From Hyphomicrobiales bacterium (lineage in GTDB: Bacteria; Pseudomonadota; Alphaproteobacteria; Rhizobiales; Xanthobacteraceae), in NCBI GenBank assembly GCA_017304505.1, contig JAFKKQ010000309.1:1-8075 (forward strand): a stretch of DNA of 8,075 bases, read 5' to 3'. The notes beneath the pieces were generated by a model. It saw nothing but the letters and a program-made list of their open reading frames with translations, made no database searches and was not told the origin of the DNA. Of this stretch, positions 6,075 through 8,075 are shown in pieces; positions within the stretch are counted from its first letter, which is position 1, and each line of letters opens with the position of its first letter. Made by a program: the position numbers and the translations under genes.

Positions 6075-6097
6075 GGCGAACGAGCGGGGGAAGCAGG

Positions 6098-7816
6098 ATG
6101 GCGTTGGTCCGTGTGCTTGAGATCGAAAACTTTCGGGCGGTCAAGAGCCTTCGCTGGCTGCCTAGTCCAGGGGTAAATTGCCTGATTGGGCCCGGGGACA
6201 GCGGCAAGTCCACCATCCTTGATGCCATCGACCTTTGCCTCGGCGCACGGCGGTCGCTCTCCTTCACCGACGCCGACTTCCACGCTCTCGATTTCGGTCA
6301 CCCCATCCGCATTGCACTGACTCTCGGCGCCTTGGACGATCCTCTGAAGAACATCGACTCCTACGGCGACTTCCTCGTGGGCTTCAATTCAGCTACCGGG
6401 GTGGTGGAACCGGAGCCCGGCTCCGGCCTCGAAACCACGCTGACTCTGCAGCTCACCGTCCAGGACGACCTCGAGCCGGAGTGGACGCTCGTCTCGCCCC
6501 GCGCGCAGGCTGCAGGTCGGACCCGCAACCTCAACTGGGCTGATCGCACGCGCGTCGCGCCCGCTAGGCTTGGCGTCACCGGCGACACCCATCTGACTTG
6601 GCGACGCGGATCCGTGCTGACCAAACTCACCGATGGCAAGACCGACGCATCAAAGGAGCTGACGCGGGCGGCGCGTGAGATGCGCGACGCCTTCGACCAA
6701 AAAGATCTCAAGGAACTCGCGGAGCCGCTCAAGCTGGTCAAGGCGGCTGCCGGAGACATGGGGGTGCCCGTGGGCGCCGCCGTCCAGGCGCTCATCGATG
6801 CCGGCTCGGTCACCTTCACGGGCGGGACCATCTCACTCCATGACGAGGAAGGGGTGCCGCTCCGCGCCCTTGGCCTCGGTTCGTCGCGCCTGCTGATCGC
6901 GGCGTTGCAGCGGAAGGCGGCCGAGAAGGTCACCACGTTTCTCATCGACGAACTCGAATACGGGCTCGAGCCGCATCGCATCATTCGCCTGCTTGGTGCT
7001 TTGGGCGCAAAGGAAGAAGTACCGCCGCTGCAGGTTTTCGCGACGAGCCATTCGCCGATCGCCGTCGCCGAGTTGAACGCACACCAGCTTCACATCGTCC
7101 GCAGGAACGGCGGGCAGCATACAGTCAGACGCGCGAGCGACGCCGGGGACGTACAGGGCACCATCCGCGCCCACGCCCACGCCTTACTCGCGTCGTCCAT
7201 TGTGGTGTGCGAGGGCGGCAGCGAAATCGGTCTAATGCGTGGTCTGGACCAGCACTTCACCGCGAGCGGCGAGACGTCGCTGTCGGCATGTGGCGCGACT
7301 TTGGTCAATGGCAACGGCGATGAGACCTTCAGCCGCGCGACCGCTTTGCAATCCCTCGGCTACTGGATAGCCATCCTGAGAGACAGTGACAAGCCCGCTC
7401 CAACAGCGGCAGAAGCGGCTTTTATTGCGGGCGGTGGCAAGGTGTTCGCATGGGGCGGCGGGCGAGCGCTCGAACAGGAATTGTTCGCCGCACTGCCGGA
7501 CGGTCCTGTGAGCGAACTGCTCGAGCTCGCTATCGAGACGAAGGATCGCGCCTTGATCGAAGCGCATATCAGGACAATCTCCAATGGCGCGAACACGCTC
7601 GGCGATCTGGAGACCGAGGCGTTGATAGACGGTCTGGCCCCCGACAGTCGCACCCTCCTCGGAAACGCGGCAGCCCGCTTTGGATGGTTGAAGACCATTA
7701 GCACGATGGAAACGGCGGGCCGGACGATCGTCGGCCCCGCCTACGGCGAGGCTGATGCCAGCCTCACCAGCGTCATCGACGGCCTTCGGGACTGGGTCGA
7801 AGATGGCAGCCGTTGA
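6098..7816 (+). CDS. Class 2 OLD-family ATP-dependent nuclease (Gabija GajA-like)
   Basis: Predicted 572-residue fusion of an ABC/SMC-type ATPase and a TOPRIM nuclease, the architecture of GajA (about 578 residues) and class 2 OLD proteins. Seen: N-terminal IENFRAVKSL; Walker A GPGDSGKST (31-39); signature-like LGLGSSRLL (258-266); Walker B FLIDELE (281-287, Asp284-Glu285); switch histidine in ATSHSP (315-320). TOPRIM acidic residues are Glu372 (VVCEGGSE) and Asp429/Asp431 (LRDSD). In characterised systems the nuclease is restrained by nucleotides and cuts phage DNA with a UvrD-like partner. The following gene starts inside this one (14-base overlap) and has a helicase-type Walker A, supporting a Gabija-like pair. 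ATG 6098 is chosen because IENF begins right after it and GGGGGA lies 6 bases upstream; an upstream in-frame ATG (5972) lies in the promoter region. Confidence 0.88.
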   Translation: MALVRVLEIENFRAVKSLRWLPSPGVNCLIGPGDSGKSTILDAIDLCLGARRSLSFTDADFHALDFGHPIRIALTLGALDDPLKNIDSYGDFLVGFNSATGVVEPEPGSGLETTLTLQLTVQDDLEPEWTLVSPRAQAAGRTRNLNWADRTRVAPARLGVTGDTHLTWRRGSVLTKLTDGKTDASKELTRAAREMRDAFDQKDLKELAEPLKLVKAAAGDMGVPVGAAVQALIDAGSVTFTGGTISLHDEEGVPLRALGLGSSRLLIAALQRKAAEKVTTFLIDELEYGLEPHRIIRLLGALGAKEEVPPLQVFATSHSPIAVAELNAHQLHIVRRNGGQHTVRRASDAGDVQGTIRAHAHALLASSIVVCEGGSEIGLMRGLDQHFTASGETSLSACGATLVNGNGDETFSRATALQSLGYWIAILRDSDKPAPTAAEAAFIAGGGKVFAWGGGRALEQELFAALPDGPVSELLELAIETKDRALIEAHIRTISNGANTLGDLETEALIDGLAPDSRTLLGNAAARFGWLKTISTMETAGRTIVGPAYGEADASLTSVIDGLRDWVEDGSR

Positions 7817-7946
7817 AATCGACCTGCGCTCGATAAACCGCGGGCTGGTGATAGCGCCTGCGGGCTGCGGCAAGACCCAGCTCATCACCGATGCTCTCAC
7901 GCGGCACGACGGCTCGAAACCCATCTTAGAGCGTTTCACATTTTGA
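7803..7946 (+). pseudogene. UvrD/GajB-like helicase gene, truncated by IS insertion
   Basis: Starts at ATG 7803, overlapping the GajA-like stop by 14 bases. The first 42 codons give MAAVEIDLRSINRGLVIAPAGCGKTQLITDAL. The Walker A GCGKT, preceded by a hydrophobic strand near the N-terminus, is the Q-motif/motif I layout of UvrD-type superfamily 1 helicases. Sequence identity to the family ends at the TA at 7927-7928, where the second IS copy begins. Six IS-encoded codons (ERFTF and stop) follow to 7946. The rest of the gene should lie beyond the IS, outside the window. With only motif I visible, the family is inferred mainly from the partner gene. Confidence 0.75.
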
Positions 7947-8075
7947 CTGAAGCATAACCCGCGTTAGCGAAGTAGTTGGCGCATTCGCGAGGCTGGATGT
8001 CCTGGACGAGCTGACCGATGTGGCGCCAGGTGTCCTCGATGGTGCGCTTCTGAGCTTGCCGCATCCAGTGTTTGA
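7929..8075 (-). mobile_element. IS630-family insertion sequence, copy 2 (partial, runs off the window)
   Basis: All 147 bases are identical to 2568-2714 of copy 1, including the terminal repeat and the last part of the transposase gene. TA precedes it at 7927-7928. Orientation is the same as copy 1 (transposase on the minus strand). It interrupts the helicase gene after codon 42. Only the C-terminal transposase frame (KHWMRQAQKRTIED... to TGA) is visible. Confidence 0.95.

Noticed and set aside
5972..6097. N-terminal extension of the GajA-like protein from ATG 5972
   Set aside because: The extra 42 residues translate the prlF promoter palindrome and the leader hairpin. There is no ribosome binding site, and the family N-terminus starts at 6098.
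1..8075. CRISPR array, tRNA, rRNA or attachment site
   Set aside because: No regularly spaced repeats, no cloverleaf or rRNA-like sequence, and no direct repeats other than the two IS ends were seen.

Overview
The window is GC-rich and looks like an accessory region of an alphaproteobacterium. The evidence is a merR / merT-merP-merF-merA mercury operon in the gene order common in that class, a MerA that lacks the N-terminal HMA domain, and codon use rich in G/C third positions. Genus cannot be read from the sequence. Both ends of the window cut through genes or elements.

Layout. (1) 1-1711, minus strand: mercury resistance genes merA (3' part lost at the window edge), merF, merP and merT. 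They are packed with 4-8 base overlaps or a short gap. merT carries a one-base frameshift. (2) 1712-1805: mer promoter/operator with a 19-base spacer and a perfect 7-3-7 dyad. merR is divergent, on the plus strand (1806-2288). (3) 2289-2567: no recognisable gene; it holds a perfect hairpin at 2486-2505. (4) 2568-3601: a complete IS630-family insertion sequence with TA on both sides and a broken transposase. (5) 3604-3788: 3' remnant of a DUF4326 gene, broken by a 4-base deletion, abutting a small unknown gene on the minus strand (3789-3977). (6) 4173-5936, minus strand: prlF antitoxin, yhaV toxin and a 300-residue protein with a PD-(D/E)XK-like motif, apparently one operon. (7) 6098-7816, plus strand: a class 2 OLD-type ATPase-TOPRIM nuclease, GajA-like. 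It overlaps the start of a UvrD-like helicase gene (GajB-like) that is cut after 42 codons. (8) 7929-8075: the beginning of a second, identical copy of the same IS, in the same orientation, which is what interrupts the helicase gene.

How the parts fit. The left third is a metal-resistance module controlled by MerR. The right half is a small defence island: a Gabija-like pair divergent from a toxin-antitoxin operon with an unrecognised nuclease-like third gene. The two directly repeated IS copies bracket this island. Several lesions (merT, the transposase, the DUF4326 remnant, the helicase) point to decay. Some of the indels could instead be sequencing or assembly errors, because the window ends at exactly the base where the first IS copy shows its internal deletion.
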